From Celoporthe dispersa (Eukaryota; Ascomycota; Sordariomycetes; Diaporthales; Cryphonectriaceae), in NCBI GenBank assembly GCA_016584495.1, contig WAID01000004.1, positions 2,480,001 to 2,544,000 of the forward strand: a stretch of DNA of 64,000 bases. Reading direction: 5' to 3'. This document shows, piece after piece, positions 21,074-33,013 of the stretch (the first letter of the stretch is position 1; every line of letters begins with the position of its first letter). A model generated the notes under the pieces. The model made no database searches and was not told the DNA's origin. It saw nothing but the letters and a program-made list of their open reading frames with translations. The position numbers and the translations under genes are program-made.

Positions 21074-24000
21074 ATTTGCTGTGATTCTACTCTCCTGAGC
21101 TGATGAGAGGCCGCTCGGAGAGATTTCCCCCAAGAAAAGACGCGACGCGCTATATATATCCTCAATTCGGAAAGAGTGTGGTATTTATGGGCTCGTGGTC
21201 GTTCTCCGTCACGGTCTACCCGGTTCCCTAGCCGTGACATAGTCATGCTCGGTGACGGTCAAATTACCATCAATGCGCCGTGGTTCCGACTCTCTACCTC
21301 TCACATGATCAGTGAATAAATGTGGGTAATGACAATTTCTCTCTGCATCAAATCATTCCCAAACCATTATTATTAGCCAACAAAGGCCGGTACCACCTGG
21401 CCTCGCATATAATTTACTGCATGATGCCGCTTTTGGTAGGGGGTCTGGCAAGCTCGTGCCGCAGCGTCTCATCAGGCACTCCCAATGTCTTGCGCAAACA
21501 GTTATCCAAGTTTTTCTATTATTACTATTATTATTATTTGGGTTTCTTAAAAGGGGTTTCTTTCATTCTTCTTCCTTTTTCGGTGTTCGGTACCGGACAT
21601 GCAACGGTCACCCATCTCCCCGACGCGGTGTGTGACCAAGATGCAGGTTCTATTGGTGGTGTCTCCTGTAACTATTGGACACGGACGCGGTTCGCAGCCG
21701 CGCGGGACGGTCGCGATATAACAGATCTGGACAATACCGCCGATCATTCATGCACGGTTCCTGGTTCCTGATGCACGCAACCATACCGAGTTCCGATGTG
21801 TACCTCTCTGCTGTCGCGGAAGGCCCCGACGTTGAGTTGTCTTTGCCGGCTCTTTGTAATTGTTACTGTAATATTGATTTCATTTCCATCCTGTCTTGGA
21901 AACCTTCCTGAGCGGAGGGTGTGACCATCTCAGCTGACGGGTTCCCTTGGAGGTCTTGTGTGACCCCTGAGGCCACGCTGGGGAATGTCCAATGACACGG
22001 GAGAGACCGGACATCCGTATGTACCACGCGCCTGACATTGTCAGTGTGTACTTTTCGCATGCTCCCGTCACCCGCCTTTTGACGAAGGCTCTGTCAAGAG
22101 GAAATCTAGGAACATCTCCTTGCGCCATCTATTTTTCCATGATTGCGAATGGGCGAGCTCTTGGAAGATTGGAAAACGTTCACAACTCAGTTATGATTTA
22201 ATTACATGTGCACAATTTTTGTTTGAAATACGGCTTCATGACCAATCGAAATGCAAGTCTTTTTAAGGGAAATCAAATTGCTAAAGTTGTTATAACACAA
22301 TAGAGCATCGAATCTTGGACTATGTCGAAGATGCTTCCCCTTGGGCGGCAGCTTTGATGTCTACTTGTGTTGCTGCAGACAGACAATTTCGAACTCTGCC
22401 GTTGGTGAAGAGATGGGATGGTCAGAACCAGGGTGGGCTGGACTTTGGCGCCAGAATGAATGAACGAGCTCTGTACGTTTGATTGAACTAGACAGTATTC
22501 AATGCCATGCGCGATGAAACTTAAATCTGAATTCCTGACGGTGATAGATGCAGGTATGCTGCTTCCTCGTGGCGTTGAGTTGCTTATGGGGAGCTTCTGT
22601 GGCTCTCTAGTAATTAGAGAAGCAAAGTCTAATCGAGTAGTTAATCGTCTATATTATCATTCAACAAGTGTGTCATCAAATGATATGTGGACTGCTTACT
22701 GAAGTAGTTAGACGTTTCTTTGAGCAGTCATTACCTACCTCATCAGGTCAGCTGAGCCTAGGAAGGCCGTGTCGCACAGCGATGGCATTGCGGGCCGCCT
22801 GCAGAGCATCTGATGAGCTTGGGACTCTTATATCAGCCTTCAATTTCGAATCCTTCTTTACGTAAGCTACCAACATATATGTGCGCTGGAATGGCGACCG
22901 CATAGGATAGATTTGGTTTGGGATGCTAGAACTGAATGGAAGCTGCGCGTGGTGAGTTGTCGAGCCGGATTCGAGGCTAGAGGTCGTAAGTTTGCTGAGG
23001 TCTGGGCGTATGCAACTTGCGCCTTGACTTCAACAAGATCAACTGGACTCTGATATTCCATGTGATTGCATGTTGTAGCGTGGGGATCGTCCGATGGCTG
23101 TGATTTGAGAGCTTTTCTATCGGTCAATAAGGGTGAAAAGTATTTGACAAGTCCTTGGGCCCAACTCACACGGGGCACGCAAGTCGTATCGTAAGCTAAT
23201 ATAAATAGCATTAACCAAACAATGAGAGCATTGGCTATACAAGACATTAAAAGATTGGTTTTGGCATCCAATTTCAAATATTCGTTCCGGAAACCATGAG
23301 TTGAATTATGGAATTCAGGAATGGAAGATCTTGACCGAGAAATGCTGCTTCGGAGAGTTAGGGAGAGATAAATTGCATGCCTTGGATCAAAAAAGCCTGG
23401 GACGTAAAAGGCTAGGCGCCTCTCAGCACCAGGGAATATTAAAAGCACACTGTGAGGAGTAATAAGGTGTCCAAAAACGAATTTTGATCGCGGATGAGGG
23501 TATCTTGGGCCAAATTCCGTCTTGTTGCACCGCGTCCATCCGTATCAATCATTCAAGGGGGCCCAGGTAAGCAGACCTTAATAGGAGTCAGCAACAAAGG
23601 GAAGTGAGGATGAGAGTCGACACGTAGAAAGACAGCAGTCCGCCCAAAGGGACACGGACGTAAGGAACGTGGTCTGCCGATCATGTAGAACCCTCGAGTC
23701 CTTCTCCCAGACAGACCTTGACATGACTGAATCACATTAAGCGTTATATACCAGTTCCTCACTCTTAGGACGCACTTGATGCCTAACTATTTCTAATTGT
23801 TCCTTCAAAATCTAAAATACGAAGCGATCTCCTCAGCCACCTAGAACACCTTCGCTCGATGATCAGACCCGGACCGACATCCCATGCATCTCCGCCCACC
23901 AAAAGCAACATAAGTGTGCTAATTTCTCGAAGCAGTGAAAAGGAAGAAGAGGAACAGGCCCTCCCCGGTTGCCTACCTCATAACCAACAGGCAATATTGA

Positions 24001-24515
24001 CGAGTTTATTTCCATCTTAGCTAGCGCCACCCTCCAGGCAAGTGGCCCCGGAATACCTAGCCTTTCCCAAGCAGGTCTGATGGCCTTCGCTTGAGGTTTC
24101 AAGATGTGCAGGAATCAGAATCCTCCCGCCCTGCTTCTGATTAATTTGCTGGTACAGATGCCGCATATTTTCTTGGAGAATTTATTTATGCTTATTGTGT
24201 TCTCGCTTTCTCGTGTTCTCTCCGATATATATTTTTGATTCCGATCTGTCTGCTCGTTTCCACCTTGGTCCTGGTTGAGATCCAGCTTTGCTGGCCTCAA
24301 GCACCAAATTTGAGCCCTCATCACCCAGCGCTGTAAACGAAGTCCATGCCCTACCAACACGAAGGTTGTTGATCGCACCGCCTTCTTTCTACGCACCCAA
24401 ACACATCTACTTACACAAAAATAAGTTGGCAGCCAGGTCTGGCTGAATTCGAAGTTGGATCTTAACTTCTAGGTGCCCGGATCGGGGGGAGGACGATGAT
24501 TCTGCAGGGCACAGG
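21074..24515. other. 3.4 kb intergenic region, no supported gene
   Basis: AT-richer than the genic parts, with only scattered short frames. The longest, 22867-23448 on the - strand (193 codons), contains one hydrophobic segment (LMSCIANALIVWLMLFILAY) but no motif I know, no usable intron and mixed codon use. I do not call it. A short T/A-rich microsatellite-like tract is at 21515-21540. The sequence just left of 24516 may hold an exon for the signal peptide of the next gene. Confidence 0.45.
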
Positions 24516-25936
24516 ATGTCCGCTTATATTATCGACCCAGCTTCCGTCCCGGAATCAACGCGAGGTATGCTCAGATATAGAGGGTATCAGATTACAAAGA
24601 CCATGTAGAAAGAAAAGCTGACTTATCTGACAACACAAAAAAAGACACATGGTGTAATGATCAAGAAAACACCTGCCAGATCCTCTGCAGTAGCCAGGTG
24701 ACTGCCAACACCTGCGATTCTGTGAGTACTAGAATTGAAATCGAGGCCATGAGGTCCAAGTCTCTGTGTACTAATCAGGTACTTTTTTGAACAGGACACA
24801 CTGGACTGGACGTGCACCTGCAGCAATGGCACGGCACCTGGGCTGACATACTACTTCGGTGCGTATTCTAGAGCTTCAATGACCGCCCCGTCGAGGACAA
24901 TGTAAAAGAAAAAAGAAGGAGAGGAAGAAGCAAAGAGGAAGGCATGTCTTGACTAAAAGAAATCGGACTTCCACTATTTCTCTTCCGTTGGGGGATGGAA
25001 TTTCACATGATACTTTCCAGCAGTGACTAACAGCAATCGGAACACTACCACAGACACAGTCCCCAGTTTCGCATGCGACACAAACTTCTCCAACTGCCTA
25101 GACGTAAACACCAGCACCGCAGAAAAGCCTACTGCACCGAGACATACGGTGACAACTGCGGATACCTCAACCCTCTCGACTTCACGGGCGACATCGATGC
25201 CGGCAGCACGGCCACCAGCAGCAGCGTCGCCTCCTCTTCCTCGCAGCCATCCAGCATAGCCACCGCCGGGACCGCGGGCGAGACCACGAGTTCTCTAGCA
25301 GCGTCCAAAAGTAGCAGCAGCGCTGCCGCAGCAGCAGAAGCATCTTCAGCCTCCTCCTCATCGTCATCAGCAGGCCACGGCGCCCTCGCGACCAACAGCA
25401 CCAGCAACAGCCCCTCTTCCACCACCAAAATAGGCATCGGCATAGGCGCAACCCTAGGCGCCCTCGCAATCCTGTGCGCCGTAGCCTTCGTCTTCTGGAG
25501 GCTCGGGCGCGGGAGAAGGTCAGGCGGCCCTCCTCGACCAACAGTGGTAGTAGCCGCCGAGCTTGGCGAGGGTAAGCCTGGGACCCCGTCTACGGGCCGG
25601 CCGCGGCGCAGAGAGAGCACAGATACGCGCAGGAGCGTGCTGGGGATGTTGCTGCGAAGGCGAGCGGAACTTTCCAGCACGCCTGCGCCGCGGCGGTCGG
25701 AGCTGGCTGCCATGGTGCCGGTAGAGATGGGGACGGCTCACAGGGGGCTTGAGGCGGAGGAGAAGACGCATCCTGCTGAGGTGGCGACGCCGGTTTGTGA
25801 GCTGGAAGGGGATGGGCCGGCTGCGTATGGTGAGTCGCCGACAGCGCCGGGATTGGGTGGGAGGAGGAATGTTTCGTGGGATGTAATTGATACCAAGAAT
25901 ACCCGGAAAAAGGTAATACGTGAAGAAAACATATAG
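24516..25936 (+). CDS. DUF7707-type Cys-rich surface protein with one transmembrane segment, frame broken once
   Basis: Fungal surface protein of unknown function. Exons are 24516-24564, 24645-24721, 24795-24858 and 25054-25936. The N-terminal Cys-rich domain reads YIIDPASVPESTRDTWC, then NTCQILCSSQVTANTCDS, DWTCTCSNGTAPGLTYYF, FACDTNFSNCL and AYCTETYGDNCG, a DUF7707 pattern. A Ser/Ala/Thr-rich stalk of about 90 residues follows, then a membrane segment (IGIGATLGALAILCAVAFVF), a basic stop-transfer sequence (WRLGRGRR) and a 140-residue cytosolic tail. Conserved residues change frame at the A4 run 25123-25126; one more A restores it, giving about 357 residues. No signal peptide is visible, so a 5' exon is probably missing from the model. 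The start is therefore uncertain. The layout resembles WSC-type wall sensors, but that role is inference. Confidence 0.72.
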
Positions 25937-26365
25937 TTTGTCAAGCTGGGTTGGATGGTTGCTAAACCAATACTACAAAAGAGTTGACGGCAACCCAGAG
26001 CAACGTCAGGTTTTCTCTCCGGCAGGTAATCGTGCTCGTGCCTGTCAAATCATGATCCAAGGCTTCGGGTGGACAGGAATTCAAAGAATAAGTGGACGTG
26101 TATGAATGCAGTCGTGAGACAGGCTCAATTCCATCTATTATATCTTGCCTTGCGGGTCACAGTGCCGGGCTATTTGTTTGTTCATCCACATTCCGGGCTA
26201 GAATGCCCACGGCCCTCGATTCTCCAGATCGTCTTGAATTCCATGATCCATTACGCCAGAGCCTTGCCAGGCGATGCATGTTCTAAGTACATTCAGTCAT
26301 TGAGACGAGCTGCAGGCAGGTTGGTGCTGTAGTTTCGTCGTACGTCATACAGATCCAGAGATCCC
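25937..26365. other. Convergent spacer
   Basis: 429 bp between the 3' ends of the DUF7707 gene and the CSC1-type channel gene. No gene seen. Confidence 0.5.
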
Positions 26366-29300
26366 CTATACGCCGCTATTATTTCTCCTCCCGGTGCCTC
26401 CCCTGAAGTAGTTATAACTCATCGGGTCCACGTCGTAGTCAGGCTCGTTCTGAGGTAGGTTCCCATAACCACCTACGCCACCCCCGAGCCCGCCAAACTG
26501 ACCCGGCGTCCGCCCATCTGCGACAGATGGCTCGAAGCCGCCCTGGGAATCGCCATAGGGCCCAGGCATGGGCGCAGCCGAGCGCACGAGGTTCGAGGTC
26601 GACTCGCTCGCCGCCACCAGGCCGTAGGGCGATCGCGTGCGCGAGGGATACTCCGTCGTGGGGGAGCCGTACCCACGAGGAGAGGCAGGCCTGTTGGGAG
26701 CTGCAAAGGGGGCGACGTGTCCCGCATCGCTACCCGCAGGAGCGTACCCGCCCTTGTGCGTATTGTGCAGCATCCCACCCACGGGTGTGGCAGGCCTCGA
26801 CTCCGTGTCTGATCCGGCCCAGTTACTCGATGGCGTCCCTGGTCTGTAAATGTCCATGCCGGTGCCGAGCTCCTCGGCGAACTCCTGGCGGTTCTTGTAG
26901 TACTCGAAATCGAGCCGTCCCTCCGGCACGATCTCAAACCCGGAAAGGCCGCTCCCGGCAGCCTTGCCCGGCCGGCCCGAGCTCATGGGGTCGAGCGCGT
27001 ACGTATCGCTGTATCCAGACACACTTGTACCATCTCCCGAACCAGCTTCCCGGCCATCGCTCAGCCGACCTCGGTACACACTGGCAAGGATGTTCTGCGC
27101 CCTGGCATGCACCATGGGCGTGATGAGCGACCTGTACAGGACTGGGTGTCCGAACTTGGCGGCGAGGCGATCGCTCCTCAGGTTCTCCTTGTGCGCAATA
27201 CCAACTTCGGGCTGGGGGCCGTTGGGGACAAAGCGCGTACTGTAATAGTGAATCCTGTCGTCGAAGGTCTTGGCGAAGAAGACCTTGAAGCCAATCACGA
27301 TGAGCGGCAGCGGCACGATCGCATAGACCTGGATGTACGTTCCCCAGCCCCTCTCGAAGACCACCAGGAACACGGCGAGGTTGGAGAAGAAGAGGGCAAA
27401 GAGCATACGGTTGACCAAGACACGCCATGACATGCCGCCGCTCTCGTTCTTGGTGATGAAAACATACATCAGCAGGTATTTCTTCAGGACGCAGTCGATG
27501 GCGAAGAAAAGCGCCACAGCCGGCAGCACCAGGGGTTGGATAGTGCCGTAACAAAGGGCCACGGTGCTGTAGAAGAGGGCGTAGTTGTAGTGGCTGGCAT
27601 AGTCGAAGGGCTGCGGGGCGCTGAGCTCGATCATCTCCCGCGGTGTCGGAGAGCCTAGCTTCCGCTTGAACAGGGCCACAAGCAGCTGCCAGACCTGCGC
27701 CAGGTCGACGGCCGTGCTGAGCTGCCGCTGCAGCAGGTAGGTAATCCAGTACGGAGAGACGGAGCACAGCGCACTCACGATGGAGCCTCCCAAGTCATTT
27801 GCCACGATCGCGCTCCACGCATCTTCGCCCGTGTCCGCGGTTTGGACGACGGCCGTGACGAACGTCCACATCCCACTGAAGAGGGAGAAGACCACCAGGT
27901 TATTGAAGATGAAGAAGCTGTAGAGCTTCGCGATGACATGCCGCTCCCGGCCAGACTTGGTCTTGTCACCACTCCTGATGGACAGCCGTCGGAATATGAT
28001 CGGAAGCAGGATATAGATCGCGGATGTGATCGCCGGAGAAGCAATACCCTGGATGATAGCCCACAAGATCGGCTGTGCGTCCAGGGACGTCTGGAAATCC
28101 TTCCAGAGTAGACCGAGGTTGTTGAAGCTGACCAGGAAGATGGCGATCATGGCGTTAGGCGCGATCCACACGAGCGTCAGCAACGCGATCCAGAGGTTGA
28201 TGACGAGCCTCTTCCGCCATCGGGTCGCTGGGGTGAGGGACATGTTGTCCCAGATGATGTCGCTTGGTCGCGGGGCCAACTTCAAGGTAGCACCCTCGGG
28301 CTTCTTCTTCTTGCCCATGTAGGCTATCGCGTGGGCCTCGCTTATGTCCGAGTAGGAAGCGAACCCGAACGGCCTGGTGTTCCTCCTGTCCACGCTGCCC
28401 CTGGCCTCTTTGATGTCAAACTCGAGGGTCTTGATCCGCTGCGTAAGGTATTCGATGGCGTCGAGCCTTTGGCCCTTGGGGTAGGTCGCATGTGCCCGGT
28501 CCTTTTTCGAAGGCAGGCAGGTTGGCCTCGCGGCGGGGATATTGTTCGGGTCCCTGAGGTACCTGGCCAGGACCTTCTCCAGCTTGCGGACCACCCTGTC
28601 ATGCTCAGCAACGAGATCCGGAAGGTCCTTGACGTCTCGAGCAATGGCAGTCCTGGAAAATGAGGAGCTCGGCGCAATGATATCGATCATCCTGGCGATA
28701 CCCTCGTCGGAACATAGTTTCTTGGGTATATCATAGAGCTGTAGAACGAACCCTCATCAGCACTCGGGGCTCGCGTCTCCAGCCGAGGACCTTACTTACC
28801 ATCAACGTCCTCGCGTGCAGGCTGGCCTGGTACTCTGGGCTCTCGAAGTACTCGCGGCGTAGGTGCAGGAGCTTCCTATAATTCCACCACAGACCTCCCA
28901 GCACTGTAACGTTGTAGATCCAGGCGCACACCACGGTTCCCCACTGCGCATTGTTCCACGCAGTGTTGGGCGTGAGCCGTATTGTCCAGTTAAACTTTTC
29001 TGGGTTCTCAGTGAGCGTCCAGTTGACGGGCACCAGGATGGCACAGGCGGCGATCGCCATGACCGTGAACATGTTGCGGCACATCTCAGTGAAGCGCATG
29101 AACACAGCGGCATCCAACCCAGCAAGCCGGACCAGCTCCTTTTCGTTGGTAGCCCACAGGGGCTTGATCCAGGCAAAAGGCCCCTTGCCAAGGGGCGGCG
29201 GTGCCCTGGACTCGTCGGCATGTTTGAGCTTCGGCGCGTAGACAACGGTGTGGTATGGACGGAAGAAGGAGAAGAGAAGGACGACAGCAGCAGTGACGCC

Positions 29301-29520
29301 TAGAGACGAGGCTAGGGAGGCCAAGACGGAGGCAGATTGTACCTATCAGTTGAGGAGAGTGTCAGCCTACACACAGAGTTCTTGTGTCCTGCTAGCCACA
29401 GCTACGGAGAGGCAGGCGTACCTCGCTCTCGAAAGGATTTTTCAGGAGACTGAGCAGAGTCGTGCCGGCATCGGTGTCCCTAGGATGAAGCGCCGATACC
29501 GTCCGCGATACGGAATCCAT
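26366..29520 (-). CDS. CSC1: CSC1/OSCA-type calcium-permeable (mechano/osmosensitive) channel, RSN1 family
   Basis: Polytopic membrane channel of the OSCA/TMEM63/DUF221 family. Exons are 29520-29422, 29342-28800 and 28738-26366, all in phase 0, giving 1,004 residues. It starts MDSVSRTVSALHPRDTDAG in the context CACCATGG. TM1 reads VTAAVVLLFSFFRPYHTVVYAP, and FRPYHTVVYAPKL followed by WIKPLW is typical of the N-terminal domain. A cytosolic region (LYDIPKKL, ASYSDISEAHAIAY) comes before the core RSN1_7TM segments, which include the block APRPSDIIWDNMSLTPATRW. The C-terminal ~180 residues are Pro/Ser/Gly-rich and disordered, variable within the family. A 3.5 kb upstream interval without genes follows, so a long 5' leader is possible. 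No frame breaks. Confidence 0.92.
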
Positions 29521-31180
29521 GGTGAAAGCTCGGTTTCGTGCCCTCAAGGGCAGCAGGTTCGTTTTGGCCCAATCAGTTCAGAGTATCCTCAGCGCAAGGC
29601 GACCTCGTGGCGGGGGATGGTGGTGGTGGTGGTGGTGACTACCAAGGCAGGGAGGGTGAGGAAAACGCGAGAGGAAGTCGGCACGTCAGACCGTCCAACG
29701 TGTCGAGGAGACCGAGGGCCTTGTAGGACCAGACACAGTTCAGAGGCGGTCGCTATCTCGATCGCCGGGCCAGAGGTCTTCTCTCTTGTTCAGAAACAGA
29801 CAGGCGAGACGGGTTGAAGCTGGGGCCAGGATGCGCGGTCTGCCCCGAGAAACTGGCCGCGTGTCGCGGGTTGGGCCCGGTGGTCGCACGGGCAGCGAAG
29901 GGGGCAGGGAGAGAGAGGTGGCCGAGGCCAGTCCTTGATTCCTCTCGCCTCTGACGGGCGAGATTGTTCCTCCAGACAAGGCCTGCGCGTATCGGTATCA
30001 AACGAGTGGATCGACGCGGGGTCAACGGGGAGGCACAGGTCGAGGGGAGGACACGACCCAAAGGCGACTGTCGAGGGTATATCCGAGTCGTGGCGTCCTC
30101 GGTCGTGGTCAGGGTGAAGGAAAGGATGGTTGGTGAAATCGGTGGTCGGGAGCGATCAAAGAAAAAGGGAGGTACAGACAAGTACCAAGTAGGGGTGAAA
30201 GGATGACCTGGACAATGACAATCAATACCAATGACGACAATAGACAAGCAGATCGGACCTGGACTGACAAGGTTAATGGTCAGTGGGCACTGGGCACTGG
30301 CAAGGAGGGCCCACACAATCCATGTGGGAAACTTTTTTTTCTTTTCTCTCTCTTGCGTGTCTCGTGCCGAGTGAGTGAACAAGTACAGGCTTTTTCCTCG
30401 ACTTGACTGCGTGTCGTGTCTGCGTGGCTGCTGACTTGCCCGTAAGGGATGAGCTAAAATGGAATTGTCCGGGGGGAATGCACATGCCCCACCCAACTGC
30501 ACACATGCTGGACCACCAACGTCAGACGCCATATTCGCTACAGCTGAAGACCCTTTCCCCCCTACATGGCAGGTACTGATTACTACGTACGTGAGAGAGA
30601 GAGAGGTGATGATGAGCGCCACGGCCTGCAGGGCCAACCACAGGCTTGGCCAGCACCGCCTCGTTTGAAGGCCCCACCCAAAAAAAAGATGAACGGCTCT
30701 AGTCCTCGATAAGAATAAGGTTATGCACTTGTGTGGTCCTCTCTCTTTATCAGTTCACGTCCTGTCTTCTCTTCTTTTCCTATTGTTTTTTTTTCTTTCC
30801 TTCCTGGGTGGCGCCGTGCTGCTGGACTGGACCACGAGGTCGCTGATGAACTCTCCTCATGGACTCCAGACTGACCAGTCCCGCTGCCACAAGGTGCCAC
30901 GGTATCGCTGTAGCAGGCCCCGGTCCCCGATGACCTCACAGGGTCACCGCACGAGAGGAGGGCGGTGGTGGGGTTGATCTAGGGGACCCTGTTTGAGGCC
31001 CTAAAACGGCCAGGCCAGCGTCCGCCCTTCTTCCTCCATGGCCCTGATTGGTGTCAACGGCCACTAAAACAGTAACCAGTTTAGGCCGGTGTTGCTATTT
31101 TTGAAAAAGAAGCCCAGCACTCTAGTCGCTCGGCATGGCTGCACCAAAACAACACTTTTTTCTCGTATCCTTTGCCGCTA

Positions 31181-31199
31181 GACTGACTGACTGACTGAC
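31181..31199. repeat. GACT tetranucleotide repeat
   Basis: Between four and five tandem copies of GACT. The same tetranucleotide recurs at 51204-51226. Confidence 0.8.
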
Positions 31200-32624
31200 A
31201 TGATCACCACGTCCTGTTTCGAGCTTGCCTGGCCGAAACGTTCCATCCAGATGATGCTGACATGTGCCCCAAGGCGGCCCACTGCGGAGGGACGAACCTT
31301 TTCTCGGCACCCAGCATGGCAACACGGTAGAAATCAATGGTGGTGGTGGGTGGGTGGGCGTGGCTGTGTCGAGATCGGTTGCGCCTCGATCTGCCAAACT
31401 TTCTTTGGACCAAGGGTGACGCGCAAGATCTGTCCCTTGCATGGACCGTACCATACCAGTAGCGCGCAGATCTACTTACTCAGGCACAGAGCCTAAATAA
31501 TCAGACATAAGATTTTTTTTTTCCTGCATTTTTGTGGAATTCTTTTTTCTTCCTTCCGTTAGGCGAAAATATTCAACAGGAGCTGGTCAGACCAAGGGAT
31601 CGAGCCAAGGGCCACCGCCACATGCTCATCATCATTCCTGATACACATACACGCCCGACAACTTGTTCGCAGCGAGGGCCAGTGCCAATCCTCCCATACT
31701 TGCTGTTTTATTTAGCACCTGCTGCTAGTACTGCTGCTGCTGCTGCTTGCAGCCCTTTCCTCAGCTGCCACCCACCTGATCACGCTGCTGCGCAGACGAA
31801 TAGAACGTGCAGCTCACTACAGCTGGCCTGTGAACAGTAGTGGTGCTGTGCTGAGTACGGCCTTGGCCACCATCATTTCAGCCTCGGGCCACGCCGGCGG
31901 TAGGAGTCCTCACAAGATCAGCTGCACGACCACAGTATGATGCAGTCTTGCCGTGTTCGTAGTGTGTGCTCAACAGATCTGCTTTTACGTTCCCTGGTTC
32001 TTGCCCAATACCTCCAAACTAGATTCGAGATCTACCTGGATGTTCAAACTGCACAGCCAATAGCAGGCTAATTCCCAGATACGGCACCCTCCGTGCACAC
32101 ATCTTATAGATCAAGACCAGCAGGCACAGTCTCCCTCCCAGCTGAACCTAGACTGGCTGCGCGAGGTAAAAAAATAAAAATAAAAAATGATGGTAGACGC
32201 GCGAATTTGATCTTTGGTGTGACAGAATTATGATTATTCCAAAATTCACCGTCTTCCACTTCTTTCTTCTGGCCTTACCATCACTGCCCTGCCTGCCTTC
32301 TTCTAGTCCGGTCCCGGCCCGCTGGGCCCGACCCGCAACGGACGCAACTGTCAGGGACGGGAGCCGCCAGCACCAGCGCCAGGTCCCAGAATGTCGGGTC
32401 AGCTCAGCCCCTAATTTTATTTCCAGCGCTCCGGTTCGCCCTGCTTAAATGTGAATTGAGATTGAAAAAGTACCTGGTGACTTGAATGGTGTCTGTGTGG
32501 GCGAGGGTGTAAGAGCACATTGCATATCGTATACCTCGAAATTCTGCAGGCGTCATGGCTATCTGGATTGCAGTCACCATCAGCATCACGGCATAAGGGC
32601 ACCAGACTCTGCACGTGTCTGAGT

Positions 32625-32628
<4 letters not shown>

Positions 32629-32655
<27 letters not shown>
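32629..32655. repeat. GA dinucleotide repeat
   Basis: Nearly perfect GA microsatellite of about 13 units in the intergenic stretch downstream of the gene at 33014. Confidence 0.85.
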
Positions 32656-32656
<1 letters not shown>

Positions 32657-33013
32657 ATGGCACTTCTTTGTTTTGTTCCCTTTTTAAATCGTATATACAA
32701 AAGGTCTGTCAATGCACCAAACCTATCCCGGTGTTTCCAAAGCGGAATGCCCACCGCGACGTTTCGAAGAAGCCATTCAGACCACATAACGCCGTGTGGC
32801 ACCGAAGCACCGACACCTTTTCCGGCCCACAACCCAAATTTGACCGTGGAAAATCAGCCCAAACCGAGGAGAAATGAGAGAAAGAAAAAACTTGCGCCTG
32901 TTGTTGCTCTGTCTCATCTCTGATCTCTTCGCGGATCATCCCTTCAGAAAAACAAGACCGCTTTTCTGACCCCTGTCATTCGAAAATTGAGATCCAAAAA
33001 CTCAACCGCTCAC

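Larger units (their letters stand above)
29521..33013. other. 3.5 kb intergenic region upstream of CSC1
   Basis: Contains low-complexity tracts (a GGT repeat near 29620 lies just inside the exon side, A/T and CT-rich stretches, CTG triplets near 31730) but no supported gene. A 294-codon open frame on the - strand at 29753-30637 has irregular composition and no motif, so I read it as leader or promoter sequence. The far end is the downstream flank of the gene at 33014. Confidence 0.45.

Noticed and set aside
22867..23448. 193-codon frame on the - strand with one hydrophobic segment
   Set aside because: No known motif, no supporting splice sites and mixed codon use.
21074..24515. Transposon remains mutated by RIP
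   Set aside because: AT-richer, but I see no terminal repeats, transposase fragments or clear excess of TpA.
29753..30637. 294-codon frame on the - strand upstream of CSC1
   Set aside because: No motif and overlapping frames of similar length; probably promoter or leader of CSC1.
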